64,000 nucleotides of DNA from Flaccisagitta enflata (Eukaryota > Chaetognatha > Sagittoidea > Aphragmophora), in NCBI GenBank assembly GCA_965153355.1, contig OZ231127.1:17050001-17114000 (forward strand), given 5' to 3'. The notes under the pieces were generated by a model that did no database searches, was not told the origin of the DNA, and worked only from the letters and a program-made list of their open reading frames with translations. Shown here in pieces: positions 49,148-60,505 of this stretch. Numbering within the stretch: the stretch's first letter is position 1; every line of letters begins with the position of its first letter. The position numbers were made by a program, and so were the translations under genes.

Positions 49148-49603
49148 CATATTATAGCCCAATGATATTGAATCAATTTTTATATATGTAAAACAAACAT
49201 TTTTACTATCTTTTGAACAATGATTATTCTAGGAATCCAGGCTTTCAATCCTAATGGATAGAAGATATAAAAAAAGAGGGGAGAAGCAAAATAGGAAAGG
49301 CAAGACAGAAAAAGAGAAATTAGAAAAAAAGGGGGTTCAAAGAGCAAAGAAAATAAAAGAGAGACTGATTACTGATTGATTAAAGTTAGAATACAGACAG
49401 AAGTTAGGAGAGAAAATGGTTTGATTCAGAAAAAGAGAAGGAGGGTAGTTTAAAGACGGAAAAAAGTTGAAGTAAAGTGGCAAAAGGGAGACAGAAGTAG
49501 GAACGATGAGAGAAGGTAAATGAAAAAAATAAAAGAGAGTAGTTAAAAGAATGAGGGAAATTGGAAGTACAACAGAATGAGAACGAGAAAAAAAAGAGAG
49601 AAA

Positions 49604-49610
<7 letters not shown>
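49148..49610. other. unassigned purine-rich DNA
   Basis: Nothing recognised. The long Ser/Leu/Phe minus-strand frames reflect composition. Confidence 0.3.
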
Positions 49611-49662
<52 letters not shown>

Positions 49663-49684
49663 GATTCATGAATCCGGATGTGGA

Positions 49685-49769
<85 letters not shown>
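49611..49769. repeat. (AG)n and (TC)n runs facing each other
   Basis: An AG run (49611-49659), 28 bases of unique DNA, then a TC run (49688-49769). The two are complementary and could form a hairpin of roughly 48 bp. Confidence 0.95.
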
Positions 49770-49770
<1 letters not shown>

Positions 49771-50078
49771 AGTCTAGTTGAAGTAAGGAATCGCCGAGTT
49801 TGGTCATGAGTTACGCCAAATTGACGTCTTAAGAACGGAGACCGCCTTTCCCCAAGGATCACTCAAACGCCTCCAACGACGGCCAAAGAGGGCCGAAGAA
49901 CGGGGTCAAGTCAAGATAACCATAGTTTTTAACACGTCACTCCGATTTAACCATTCTTTTTTAGATTTGGGGCCGGAAACACACAAATTTAACGCATCCT
50001 CAGGACTCTAATAAAGGCAGTGGCAGAGACAGAGAGACAGCAACAAGACGCGATCGTTACCCTCAGGACTGACTGAAG
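49770..50078. other. unassigned DNA
   Basis: No gene recognised. Confidence 0.3.
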
Positions 50079-50347
50079 TGAATGAATGAATGAATGAATG
50101 AATGAATGAATGATTGAATGAATGAATGAATGAATGAATGAATGAATGAATGAATGAATGAATGAATGAATGCATGAATGAATGAATGAATGAATGAATG
50201 AATGAATGAATGAATGAATGAATGAATGAATGCATGAATGAATGCATGCATGAATGAATGAATGAATGAATGAATGAATGAATGAATGAATGAATGAATG
50301 AATGAATGAATGAATGAATGAATGAATGAATGAATGAATGAATGAAT
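50079..50347. repeat. (GAAT)n microsatellite, ~67 units
   Basis: Long GAAT run with rare GATT and GCAT variants. The His-Ser-Phe-Ile frames on the minus strand are artefacts. Confidence 0.98.
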
Positions 50348-50802
50348 TTTTTCAACGAAATCAAGACCCGATGATTACACAAGGGCACCGAATTGGTATC
50401 CTAATAAGTTGTTGGCATGCAGCTCAGCTGAACGTTGCAGTCTCGGTGACGTTAAACTTAACTGTTAGATTGGTGTTCGTATGTCATGTTCAATGCGGAA
50501 TTGCGCATGCGATGAAGTGTGATCGCGTTCTATCCCCGCGTCGGTTGGTCGACCTCCTGCCGGCGAACCAACGTGGTTTTCGATTTCCAACTCGATTTCT
50601 TACAACCTGCGTCACTGCCGTGACTACGTGACGCGAGACTCGAGAGAATATTTGACTCTCATGAATAAATTAACATTTCTTTCTCTGCTTTGACGTAAGT
50701 TTCTTCCAAACTTTCCTCCCACCGCTTGAGCCCTGTTTCCACGCGACAAAGATTCTGTCCTTCTTTCATTCAAAATCGGGGAATTTACATCGTTCAGGGT
50801 TC
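50348..50802. other. unassigned DNA
   Basis: No gene recognised. Confidence 0.3.
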
Positions 50803-50836
50803 TTTTTAGGTGCGTCATAGCACCTCTATAAGAGGT

Positions 50837-50918
<82 letters not shown>

Positions 50919-51134
50919 GGTCGGTCGGCCTGTCGGTCACGCTCGAGTGAAAAATCGTAGAAAATGTTTAAAATCGCATTAGAATTCATCTTGATTGTCA
51001 TTCATGTTACTCATTTCATTCATTATCGAATTCTTCCACGGTAAGGTCTGATAGAGCTTGCTATGGGTCTGACAGAGCTCGAGCTAGGGATAGGTCTGGA
51101 AATTGATAACGCCGGCGTGTATCCGGCCTTGTTT
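50803..51134 (+). mobile_element. hairpin-ended GTCN element, full copy (332 bp)
   Basis: TTTTT, the hairpin AGGTGC-GTCATA-GCACCT (50808-50825), CTATAAGAGGTTTTG, a long (TCTG)n tract (50838-50927) with GGTCGGTCGGCC, GTCACGCTCGAGTG, three units of GGTCTGATAGAGCT, then GCCGGCGTGTATCCGGCCTT and GTTTC. It is the short counterpart of the 1.1-kb copy at 62066-63208. Confidence 0.85.
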
Positions 51135-51536
51135 CTTGACACATTTCTCAGATGGAAATGCCGCATACTACACGAGGCTGATGCAATAAAAAAGAAAGAA
51201 ATCTGCATGTCAGCGAGACGGAAGCCCTATTTCCATCTTCTCGAGGTCATCCTAATTTCATAATTCATTCAGTTCCATTTTCCGGTTGACAAAACTTGAA
51301 TGACGATCAAAGGAATTGGATTATAGCCCTTTTTCTATGCACATCCTCGTTTTCTTTGCATATCCTACTGGAAATTAGATATTCTTCGCTTTGCTTCTTT
51401 TGCATATTATGCATTTCAGATTATCAACATCATTCTCCTAATTGTTTTATTTACTTTTAAAAGTTTTATTCATTTTCTACCCACTTTTGCTGGTCGAAAT
51501 ATGTGGCTGAATAGGCTATCTAAAAAAATTTTACAG
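51135..51536. other. unassigned DNA
   Basis: Nothing recognised. Confidence 0.3.
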
Positions 51537-52098
51537 GGTGTTTCATGCCAAATTAGAAATAAGAAAACGATGCCATTCTGCTTCTTAAAATGCAAAAATA
51601 ATTCTGAAAAAAAGATTCAAAGACCACTTAAGCTCCGATTTTTTGTGTAAAAATTTCATGGGTTTGGGTCAAATATCTTGGCCACAACATCAGTTTGAAG
51701 TAAAACGAGCCCTTAAAGGGGAAGCTCTTTTCACATGATCTTGAAAGTTTTTCTTTGAAGTGCTCTCACTTCTAAACGGCTTGAGTCACAGATGCCAGAT
51801 TGGTCTCAAATTTGATATGCTATAATCTGAGACCAATCTGGTATCTGTAACTCAGGCCATAGAAATGAGAGCACTTCAAAAACTTTAAAATCAAAATCAT
51901 ATTAAAAGAGCTTTTCCTTTAAATGCTCATTTTACTTTAGATTGATGTTGTGGCCAAGATATTTGACGCAAACCCATGAAATTTTTACACAAAAAATCAG
52001 AGGTTAAGTGCTCTTTATAAATCTTTTTCAGAATTATCTTTGCATTTTTAGAAACAGAATGGCATCGTTTTCTTATATCTATTTTGGCATGAAACACC
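51537..52098. mobile_element. large palindrome (562 bp)
   Basis: Starts GGTGTTTCATGCCAAATTAG and ends with its inverse (TTTTGGCATGAAACACC). Arms of about 250 bp pair at high identity: AAAACGATGCCATTCTG, TTTGTGTAAAAATTTCATGG and ATATCTTGGCCACAACATC all recur inverted. The centre lies near 51818 (CCAGATTGGTCTC / GAGACCAATCTGG). No coding capacity. Confidence 0.9.
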
Positions 52099-52344
52099 AC
52101 ATGATGGAGCATTTTTTTCTCATTTCACCCTGAAGCGTGACACATTTTTTAGCTCTCAATCAGGAAAAAAATGATTTGAAAAAAAAAATTCACTAAAACT
52201 AACATAATTGCTAAAAGTAACACAACTAATGCAACGACTGCTCTAAGGTTTCTCGTATGTACCTCATCCTCGTAAGAATTCATAGGATTCATAAGTTGAA
52301 TTTTTAGTGAAGATGATCGTGATCGTATCAACGTAGCATTTGCC

Positions 52345-52530
52345 TAGTCATTGTCATAGTCAATGTTATTGTCATTGTCATGGTCATTGTCATTGTCATT
52401 GTCATTGCCATTGTCATTGTCAATGTCAATGTCAATGTCATTGTCATTGTCATTGTCATTGTCATTGTCATTGTCATTGTCATTTTCATTGCCATTGCCT
52501 TTGCCAAAGTCATTGTCAATGTTATTGACA
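52345..52530. repeat. (ATTGTC)n hexanucleotide repeat
   Basis: CATTGT and CAATGT hexamers, about 30 units, open in several frames (Met-Thr, Cys-His and Ser-Leu repeats). Confidence 0.95.
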
Positions 52531-52935
52531 CGCTCAATACTTATTTAAAGTCATAAAACACTAACCGACATTGGGCGTAGTCAGTAGCAATGGACACGCT
52601 CAGCCCTGTTTCCACTGTTGATTTCGTTGTACAGTCATAAACCAGTTACCAACAACGGGCGGAGAACGCGCTGTTATCATTTCGATTACAACATCTGATT
52701 CCTGGGATGATTACTGTGTATCAAATGCATTGCTTTTATTCAGGGGAACAAAAATTTTAATGAGAATTAATTTTCAAAATCTTATGGGACAAGTAAAAAG
52801 TGCAACAGCATCAGTGGACATGATAAATGCAATTGCATCTTTTTGGAAAATCCTGGTGAGGTTAATATTTGTCGAACTAGTTTATGTTGAATAAAATAAT
52901 TGGCTGTTCTGCCTTATGTATACACTCGCAGTAAG
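52531..52935. other. unassigned DNA
   Basis: Nothing recognised. Confidence 0.3.
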
Positions 52936-53155
52936 GAGGCGTTTTTAACGCTCGCTATGTTTGTACACTCGCACCGCTCACTACGCTGACTCACTCCATA
53001 GCGTTCCACTTCGCTAACCTCGCTTCGTAAACAGGCCTGCTCACTCACTTTGCTCACTCCCTTGTGGGACAGTTGAAATTCAAGAATATGTGTTCATGCT
53101 GAAAACGCATTTTACTGGAACAAACGAGTTTTTGGTTGTCAGTAGAAACACGCCC
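52936..53155. mobile_element. TIR element, GGGCGYGTTTCTA family, one end decayed
   Basis: The right end reads GTCAGTAGAAACACGCCC; the left end is reduced to GAGGCGTTTTTA. The interior ACTTTGCTCACTCCCTTGTG matches the copies at 30679 and 40780. Confidence 0.7.
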
Positions 53156-53245
53156 TCGAATCAAGCGAATCAATCGCGTTAATCGAGCGACTTTTACGAC
53201 GAACTGCGAGACGATTCAAAGTCACCCAATTGCCTGTTTACCACT

Positions 53246-53400
53246 CATTTGCATCGCAGGGAGAGCGGAGGACTCTTGTCCAAGTTGGGAGTGCCTGTTT
53301 GTCCGTTCAATTGGGAGTGTTTGCCATTCATTTGCATCGCAGGGAGAGCAGGGGACTCTTGTCCAAGTTGGGAGTGCCAGTATGGCCGTTCAATCCTTTC
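53246..53400. repeat. 83-bp direct duplication
   Basis: CATTTGCATCGCAGGGAGAG at 53246 recurs at 53329, followed in both by GGACTCTTGTCCAAGTTGGG. Confidence 0.9.
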
Positions 53401-53438
53401 ATTATTGCTGATTTCTGCGTCCGTTTTATTTCGGCCTC

Positions 53439-53564
53439 ATTTTTAGTCGCGGATTCGCGATTCTGTTTTAGAGGCTTTATCTGTCCATACGTCGATCCGT
53501 CGGTTGGCCCGTCCATCCATTCGTCGGTCGAGTTGGAAAGTATGAAAACGCGTCTTTTGAATCC
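53439..53564 (+). mobile_element. hairpin-ended GTCN element, cut short by a palindrome
   Basis: ATTTTTAGTCGCGGATTCGC (hairpin AGTCGCG/CGCGATT, one mismatch), TTTTAGAGGCTTTATCTG, CCGTCGGTTGGCCCGTCC, GAGTTGGAAAGTATGAAAAC; the rest is missing where the next element starts. Confidence 0.75.
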
Positions 53565-54149
53565 TACAGTATGTTTTTTCTGGAAGGCACCAAAAGAAAC
53601 CTATATATCTCTGCTCCTGAGCGTCATAGCCAGACGCTGATTGCACTATTGGAAAGAGCGTGTAAAACTGTTTTAAGTATGTCTTTTCTGAAATCAAAAT
53701 TCATCATGAAATTGCTCTACCATAACGCCGGCAAAAACATAAAAATTTCCAACACCCAGAAATTTGCAATTTTATCCTCCTTTTGAAAAAGATGAAGAAG
53801 TTCACTAGATCAAATAGAAAACAATTATGGGGCTTCCCTATGATTTACTGGACAAACTTCAGAATAAATTTGTACCATAATTTAGTCAGCCCCAAAATTT
53901 GACCTGCTGAACCTTAAAACATTTTTTTTGTAAAGGGAATAAAATGGCCAATTTCTGGGTGTTGGAGATTCCAATGTTTTTGCTGGTGGTGTGGTGGAGT
54001 AATTTCATAATGGATGTGATTATCAGAAAAAACATAATTAAAATGTTTTTTCACGCTCTTTCCAATGGTGCAATCCGCATCTGGCTACAATGCTCAGGAG
54101 CAGAGATATATAGGTTTCTTTTGGTGCATTCCAGAAAAAACATACTGTA
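53565..54149. mobile_element. large palindrome with TA ends (585 bp)
   Basis: Starts TACAGTATGTTTTTTCTGGA and ends with the inverse. Arms pair through GCACCAAAAGAAACCTATAT, CTCTGCTCCTGAGC and CCAACACCCAGAAATTTGC. The TA at both outer edges suggests a TA target site. No coding capacity. Confidence 0.9.
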
Positions 54150-54162
54150 TTTGAGTGTTACG

Positions 54163-54254
<92 letters not shown>

Positions 54255-54258
54255 GCTG
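54163..54258. repeat. (TTG)n microsatellite
   Basis: About 31 TTG units directly next to the palindrome. Confidence 0.97.
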
Positions 54259-54820
54259 ATGCTGTTGTTGTCGATGCTGCAGATGGGTAACATCCATCCA
54301 TGGGGAATCGACATGCGCCACTGATTTCAGATTTGCAAGCATCATGCCCATGGGCCATCTAATTTGAATTTCATGATTTGGACATGTCCACGAGAGAATG
54401 AGCCTGGTTCGGTAGTAAACCCAGAAACCCAAGTGAGATTATTCAGAGGCAACCTATTAGGCAAAACATCGTTTTGTGTACGCGCAAAATGGGGAGGGGC
54501 GGGGCAAGCCGAGCTCTTTTTATGGCGGGTGCGGGGTGGGCAAAGGGGGACCGGGTGCGCGTAATTTCGATAAAGCTGTTTCTTCTCTCAAATAGGCTGT
54601 GTCTGGGGCTATGTGGCTACGAACACGTCAGTTTAAACGTGTTTCCAATTTTCTATAAGTCCAGTTTAACAAGAGAATGAGAGGAGGTTGTAACACCGAA
54701 TATAAGAACGATATTTGTGCCGGTAAATCATGTATTCTATGATCATGAACCTTACTTTCCTTCGCTTAAGCGGACGAAAAGAAATCTCTCACGCCGTTCC
54801 TAAGCCATGCTGGCAAGTCA
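54259..54820. other. unassigned DNA
   Basis: No gene recognised. Confidence 0.3.
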
Positions 54821-55046
54821 GAAGTCGCGGAGAGGCTTTGTACGTCCGTCCGTTGATCCATTGTTCCGCTAGTCTGTTGGTCCGTTGGTCCATTGGTGTG
54901 TTCATCGGTCCAAAACGCTCGAGTTGAGCATATAAATTCGCTCATTCAAGATGCTGCAGTGGTGTGTGCTAGGGGGGGGGTGGAGGGGGGTTGCATGCCG
55001 CTGCCAACCTGTCCGTAACGATACCGTATCCCCGGGCGACTTGTTC
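54821..55046 (+). mobile_element. hairpin-ended GTCN element, AACAAGTG subfamily, decayed hairpin
   Basis: GAAGTCGCGGAGAGGCTTTG, TCCGTCCGTTGATCC, CGTTGGTCCATTGG, CCTGTCCGTAACGATACCGT and the end GACTTGTTCC. The terminal hairpin has lost its second arm. Confidence 0.7.
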
Positions 55047-55667
<621 letters not shown>

Positions 55668-55798
55668 TCCGGGAAGAGAAAGAGACAGTCAGATAGATCA
55701 GATAGATGGCAAGGATAGATTGACACAGTGAGTTCCAAGCACCTTTGTTTTCGTTAGGCATCAAAATGAAAAATATAGTTTGTTATCCAGTTGACAGG

Positions 55799-55975
<177 letters not shown>

Positions 55976-56109
55976 AACAGACAGCTAGATAGACATACAG
56001 ACAGCGGACAAAAACAATAACAGAGATAGAGACAGATAGAGATCAGGCACGCATAATGCAGTAGCGAGAAAGAGTGAACGTGCTGAGCACTCAACCATTT
56101 CGATCTCTC

Positions 56110-56128
56110 TCATACTCTCTCAGAGAGT

Positions 56129-56180
<52 letters not shown>
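56110..56180. repeat. (AG)n microsatellite
   Basis: AG run. Confidence 0.95.
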
Positions 56181-56183
<3 letters not shown>

Positions 56184-56244
56184 TGTCAACCGGAACCTCG
56201 CCGCGGAAAGGGTATGGCAAATCCGGAAGGGCGGAAAGGGGGTA

Positions 56245-56350
56245 AGACGGGGTGCCATTTGGGGGCAACCTCGGGGTAGGGCGGGATGCCATTTGGGGGC
56301 AACTTCGGGGTGAGGTTGGGTGCCCATTTGAGGCATTCCCGGGGTGAGCC
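56245..56350. repeat. 34-bp G-rich repeat, three units
   Basis: GGTGCCATTTGGGGGCAACC then TCGGGGTAG; unit starts near 56252, 56286 and 56320. Confidence 0.8.
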
Positions 56351-56487
56351 GGGGTGGGGTCCCTGGGGGACCAGGCAAAAAGTTAGGTGGAGGTGATAGG
56401 GGAGGTGATACCCATAAACAGTAAACGAGTTTTTGACGATGTGGCCATGTGGAAATTCCCAATTAATCACGCCCCGTGACAACAACA

Positions 56488-56491
<4 letters not shown>

Positions 56492-56540
<49 letters not shown>
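56492..56540. repeat. (AG)n microsatellite
   Basis: AG run. Confidence 0.95.
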
Positions 56541-56544
<4 letters not shown>

Positions 56545-56554
56545 TTTGATAACA

Positions 56555-56626
56555 GGTCTTACATAAAAGAAGTACCAAATTCCTTTAGATATCCTTAGGA
56601 AAATTGTAACTTTTTTATGTAAGACC
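56555..56626. other. 72-nt hairpin
   Basis: GGTCTTACATAAAA at the left pairs with TTTTATGTAAGACC at the right; pairing resumes inward (GTAC/GTAAC, ATTCCT/AGGAAAAT) after small internal loops. The shape resembles a microRNA precursor, but nothing else supports transcription. Confidence 0.45.
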
Positions 56627-57140
56627 TTTTAACTTCACAGCTTCATGTTTGAGTCTAGATCTTTCGTTAAATAGGAATTCTGAATTCGTACATCCTTATC
56701 ATCAATTGTTGCTGCATTATCTTTTTTTTTGAACTATTGAGACTATGACGATTAATTAAGTCAAAGTGAGAAAAGGGTGTGCAGTTTGCGCCATATGTTC
56801 AGTTTATATTGAGTAGGCGTGGTGAGGTCCAAAAAAAATGTACATGAAATTGTACAAAAAAAATCTTCAAGCCCCTATCAACCACAGTTATGTTAGGTAT
56901 TGGGCAATCACCAGTGCAAGTCAAAGATTGCCTTCCACCATCGCCCCCCCCCCCTCTACCCGAAAAAAAAACCGTGCATGTGATGATTTTAAACTATCTC
57001 TACGTTGATTCGAGGATATACGTTTCAAAGTTCCAAATAGTATCACAATTACTATCCTAGCGAAATAAAAAGAATGATGCGCTCGGGGACATTGCTCAAA
57101 AAATCTATAAAAAAAGATGAAATACAGCGACAACAAGCAG
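56627..57140. other. unassigned DNA
   Basis: Nothing recognised. Confidence 0.3.
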
Positions 57141-57142
57141 GT

Positions 57143-57222
<80 letters not shown>

Positions 57223-57223
57223 A
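57143..57223. repeat. (AAC)n microsatellite
   Basis: About 27 AAC units. Confidence 0.97.
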
Positions 57224-57253
57224 CAATAACAAACCAAATAAAACAGACAATTA

Positions 57254-57257
<4 letters not shown>

Positions 57258-57293
<36 letters not shown>

Positions 57294-57351
57294 ACTCTCT
57301 CTCTCTCTCTCTCTGTGGGTACACTTGTCTCCTGCCCTGCTCTGTCTGCTG

Positions 57352-57406
<55 letters not shown>
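57258..57406. repeat. (TC)n microsatellites, interrupted
   Basis: Three TC runs separated by CGA and by about 45 bases of unique DNA. Confidence 0.95.
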
Positions 57407-57409
<3 letters not shown>

Positions 57410-57547
57410 CTTTCTTTTGCGCTGCGGTGTTTCTCTTTCGCTTCAACTTTCAAAATCGCGCGAAGCAACGAAAAACGATTTCCTGGGGAAAAAAATCTTT
57501 GGAACTAATTCTAGGACACGTTTCCCCAGACTTCCGAGACTCCCGCG

Positions 57548-57622
57548 CTGCACCGGGAGGCAACCAACGGTGCAACGGGACGCAACCAACGGTGCACCGG
57601 GACGCAACCAACGGTGCACGCA
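57548..57622. repeat. ~24-bp repeat, three units
   Basis: Units of CGGGACGCAACCAACGGTGC with small changes. Confidence 0.85.
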
Positions 57623-58227
57623 AGCGGTTCACTTGAACGTTGTACTTACAAGGTTCGATTTAATGTTGCACTTAACTGATTAACTTAATCGTGGCGTAGG
57701 GGTATGGGTGGATTGAGTGGGATAAAGTGGTATTTTTCACCATCGGGGTGGGATTTGATCGGTTGTGTAGGTAGGTTCAGTGAAACAAAGGATCCTTAGG
57801 TGTTTTTTCTTATCAAGATGGGCATTGATACATTGTGTGGAATTAAGTGGTTTTAGGTGTTTTTTCCCCATTAGGGTGGGATTTGATGGATTGTGGGGAT
57901 GTTGTACGGCCCTAATAAAAGCATCGTAGTTTCTATAACCATTTCATTTAACTTCTCTTCTTATCTTTTTCTTTATTACAAAAATGAAAGTCATCCTTTT
58001 AGTTTTCTCCTTGCTCCCCATCCAACTTTCCCTCTCCTTATTCCATTTCCCACCGCCTGGATTACCCCTTTCACCCCCTTCCCCCTAACTTCCCCCTTCC
58101 ACCCCCTTCCCCCTAACTTCCCCCTCCACCAACTCCCATCCATCCTTAACTGTTACGCAACTAAGTGGAAAACACTCAAGCGCAAAAAAATGAATAAATA
58201 AACTAATAGCAGCCCAAAGGCAGTAAG
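57623..58227. other. unassigned DNA with loose repeats
   Basis: The phrases GGGTGGGATTTGATGGATTG and TAAGTGGTTTTAGGTGTTTT recur loosely between 57700 and 57900; CCCCCTTCCCCCTAACTTCC recurs near 58075 and 58100. Confidence 0.4.
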
Positions 58228-58508
58228 TGATCAGCGGTACCCGTGGCCAGATTTGGGCCATGTAGCTTGGATTTGGGCCATTATGCTTGGATTCGGGCTA
58301 TTTTGCTTAGATTTGGGCCATGTTGCTTGGATTTGGGCTATTTGGCAGAATATGGGTCAGAATAGGCCCAAAAAGAGACAAAGCCCTGAGGATGGGGCGG
58401 GGGGACGGATGTATGGACGGATGGACGGATGGACGTATGTACGTACGGACCGATTCCCCCTGTGTTCTACAGGACTTCGTCCCCTTCGGAGCCGCTGCCC
58501 AAAAAGCA
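58228..58508. mobile_element. probable relative of the minisatellite-bearing element at 42718
   Basis: The right end CCCCTTCGGAGCCGCTGCCC then AAAAAGCA is the inverse of the left border at 42712-42735. The interior has about six 20-bp units of GGATTTGGGCCATGTTGCTT and a GGATGGACGGATGGACG tract. The left end AGCGGTACCCGTGG matches a flank of the other copy (GGGTACCGCTG near 43215). No matching left inverted repeat was found. Confidence 0.5.
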
Positions 58509-59184
58509 TACCTCTTATCAGCCCAGTAATGTAAACATTTTACTAAAGTGTTCCAATTCCAATCTACCACAGCTAAATTGTCATCATACTACGCCAATTC
58601 GAAGTATGTACTACCGATTCAAATTTTTTACGCACGATTGTGTTTCCGCCTAATTTTGCAACATGTGTTATGACTCAAACTCGCTTTCCTATTTTCAACC
58701 CCACCATATTTTCTCTCCTTCCCCCCCCCCCCCTCCACCGCTTTCCCTTTTCCATCTCCTCCTCCCCCGTTTACACGCGCTTATGCTAAATTTGATTTGG
58801 TTCTTTTGTTCGCTTTTTTTTTTCTCTCTTATTCTTTTTGTCGCCGCCGCCGTCGCCTTGGAACAGAGGGCAGCAACAGCATCCAATAAAAAGCTATTTT
58901 TCTTGCAATTTGCGTCTGTTCGTCTTCTTTTCCTTTTTGATATCAATTTCTATTTCTTTATTTTTTTTTTTTCAATTTCTTCATTATTTCTTTTCTTTTT
59001 GCATCTTTTTAAAAGTTTCTGCGTGACGATGAAGTAGAAGCGGTGCTCTTGGTTGAAAAAAAAGTTTTACGCGGCCGATTGGCTTTTGTTCATTCACATG
59101 AGATCTTTCCCCTCTTCCAGTGACAGAACTCAAACCAAACGCATCAACAGTTTTTGACTTGTGAACACACACACTTCACAGCCG
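58509..59184. other. unassigned DNA
   Basis: Pyrimidine-rich; no gene recognised. The Phe/Leu/Pro frame at 58663-59037 reflects composition. Confidence 0.3.
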
Positions 59185-59790
59185 CCCAGAGCTTGACGCC
59201 AGTTGACCTGAAATGATCGTCACCAACTTCAGTGGTTTCATGACCCTGATGGTGCATAGATTACATTTCTAGAAAAAATGAAATCTGTTTTGAGGCGCTT
59301 TTTAAGATATCTAAAAAAATAGTATTATTTTACTATATTTTTCACTATACCTCTTAGTGATAAAATTTTTTGATAATTTTGACTGCAGATTTGATTTCAG
59401 ATGATAGTTTCCGGTTCGTTTGATATGTCACACTATATACTTTTGCAAAAGAAATAAAAGCTTATTTTTTGGTCACATTACTATATAAAACAATGTTAAA
59501 TAACAATATTTAACTTTTTATTTCTTTTGCAAAAGTGTATAGTGTGACATATCAAACAAACCAGAAACTATCATCTGAGATGATATCTGCAGTCAGAATT
59601 ATTAAAAAAATTCATCACAAAGAGTTATGGTAAAAAATATAGTAAAATAGTACTATTTTTTTAGATATCTTAAAAAGCGCCCCAAAACAAATTTCATTTT
59701 TTCTAGAAATGTAATCTATGCACCATCAGGGTCATGAAACCACTGAAGTTGGTGACGATCATTTCAGGTCAACTGGCGTCAAGCTCTGGG
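59185..59790. mobile_element. large palindrome (606 bp), CCCAGAGCTTGACG ends
   Basis: Starts CCCAGAGCTTGACGCCAGTT and ends with its inverse. Arms of about 290 bp pair almost base for base through ACTTCAGTGGTTTCATGACC, GATGGTGCATAGATTACATT and TTAAGATATCTAAAAAAATA. The inner palindrome (TTTGATATGTCACACTATA then ACTTTTGCAAAAGAAATAA) resembles the centre of the CAGTCAGTGG element at 28953. No coding capacity. Confidence 0.92.
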
Positions 59791-59804
59791 TGACTGTGAC
59801 TTAG

Positions 59805-60059
<255 letters not shown>

Positions 60060-60204
60060 CATCAGTCATCATGCAGATATCTGACACTTCCTTATACCAT
60101 ACGTTCATACGTTACCCTATTGTTATCATGGCCGGAACAGAATTCCAATTACTGAATAGCTAGATCTAAGTCATGGAGCTGTTGGAAACAACGCTCCTGC
60201 TAAT

Positions 60205-60338
60205 GTTGAAGGCGACTGTGGACGACTGTGGGCAACTATGGAAGACTATGGACGAGTATGGATGACTGTTGGCGACTCTGGGCGACTGTTGGAGACTGTG
60301 GGTATTGGGTAACTGGTCGACTGTGGGCGACTGTGGGC
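60205..60338. repeat. 10-11-bp GCGACTGTGG minisatellite
   Basis: Degenerate tandem units of GGCGACTGTGG, GGACGACTGTG and GAAGACTATG. Confidence 0.8.
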
Positions 60339-60456
60339 TCCATTCTACGCCTAAAGCTTTTTTGTTTCTCAGTCTTTGTTTTTACATCAAAGCACGACCC
60401 ATTTGTCATCTTAGTCAAACAAAGAGGATGATACACCGCACTGGTTTGGTTTGATT

Positions 60457-60505
<49 letters not shown>

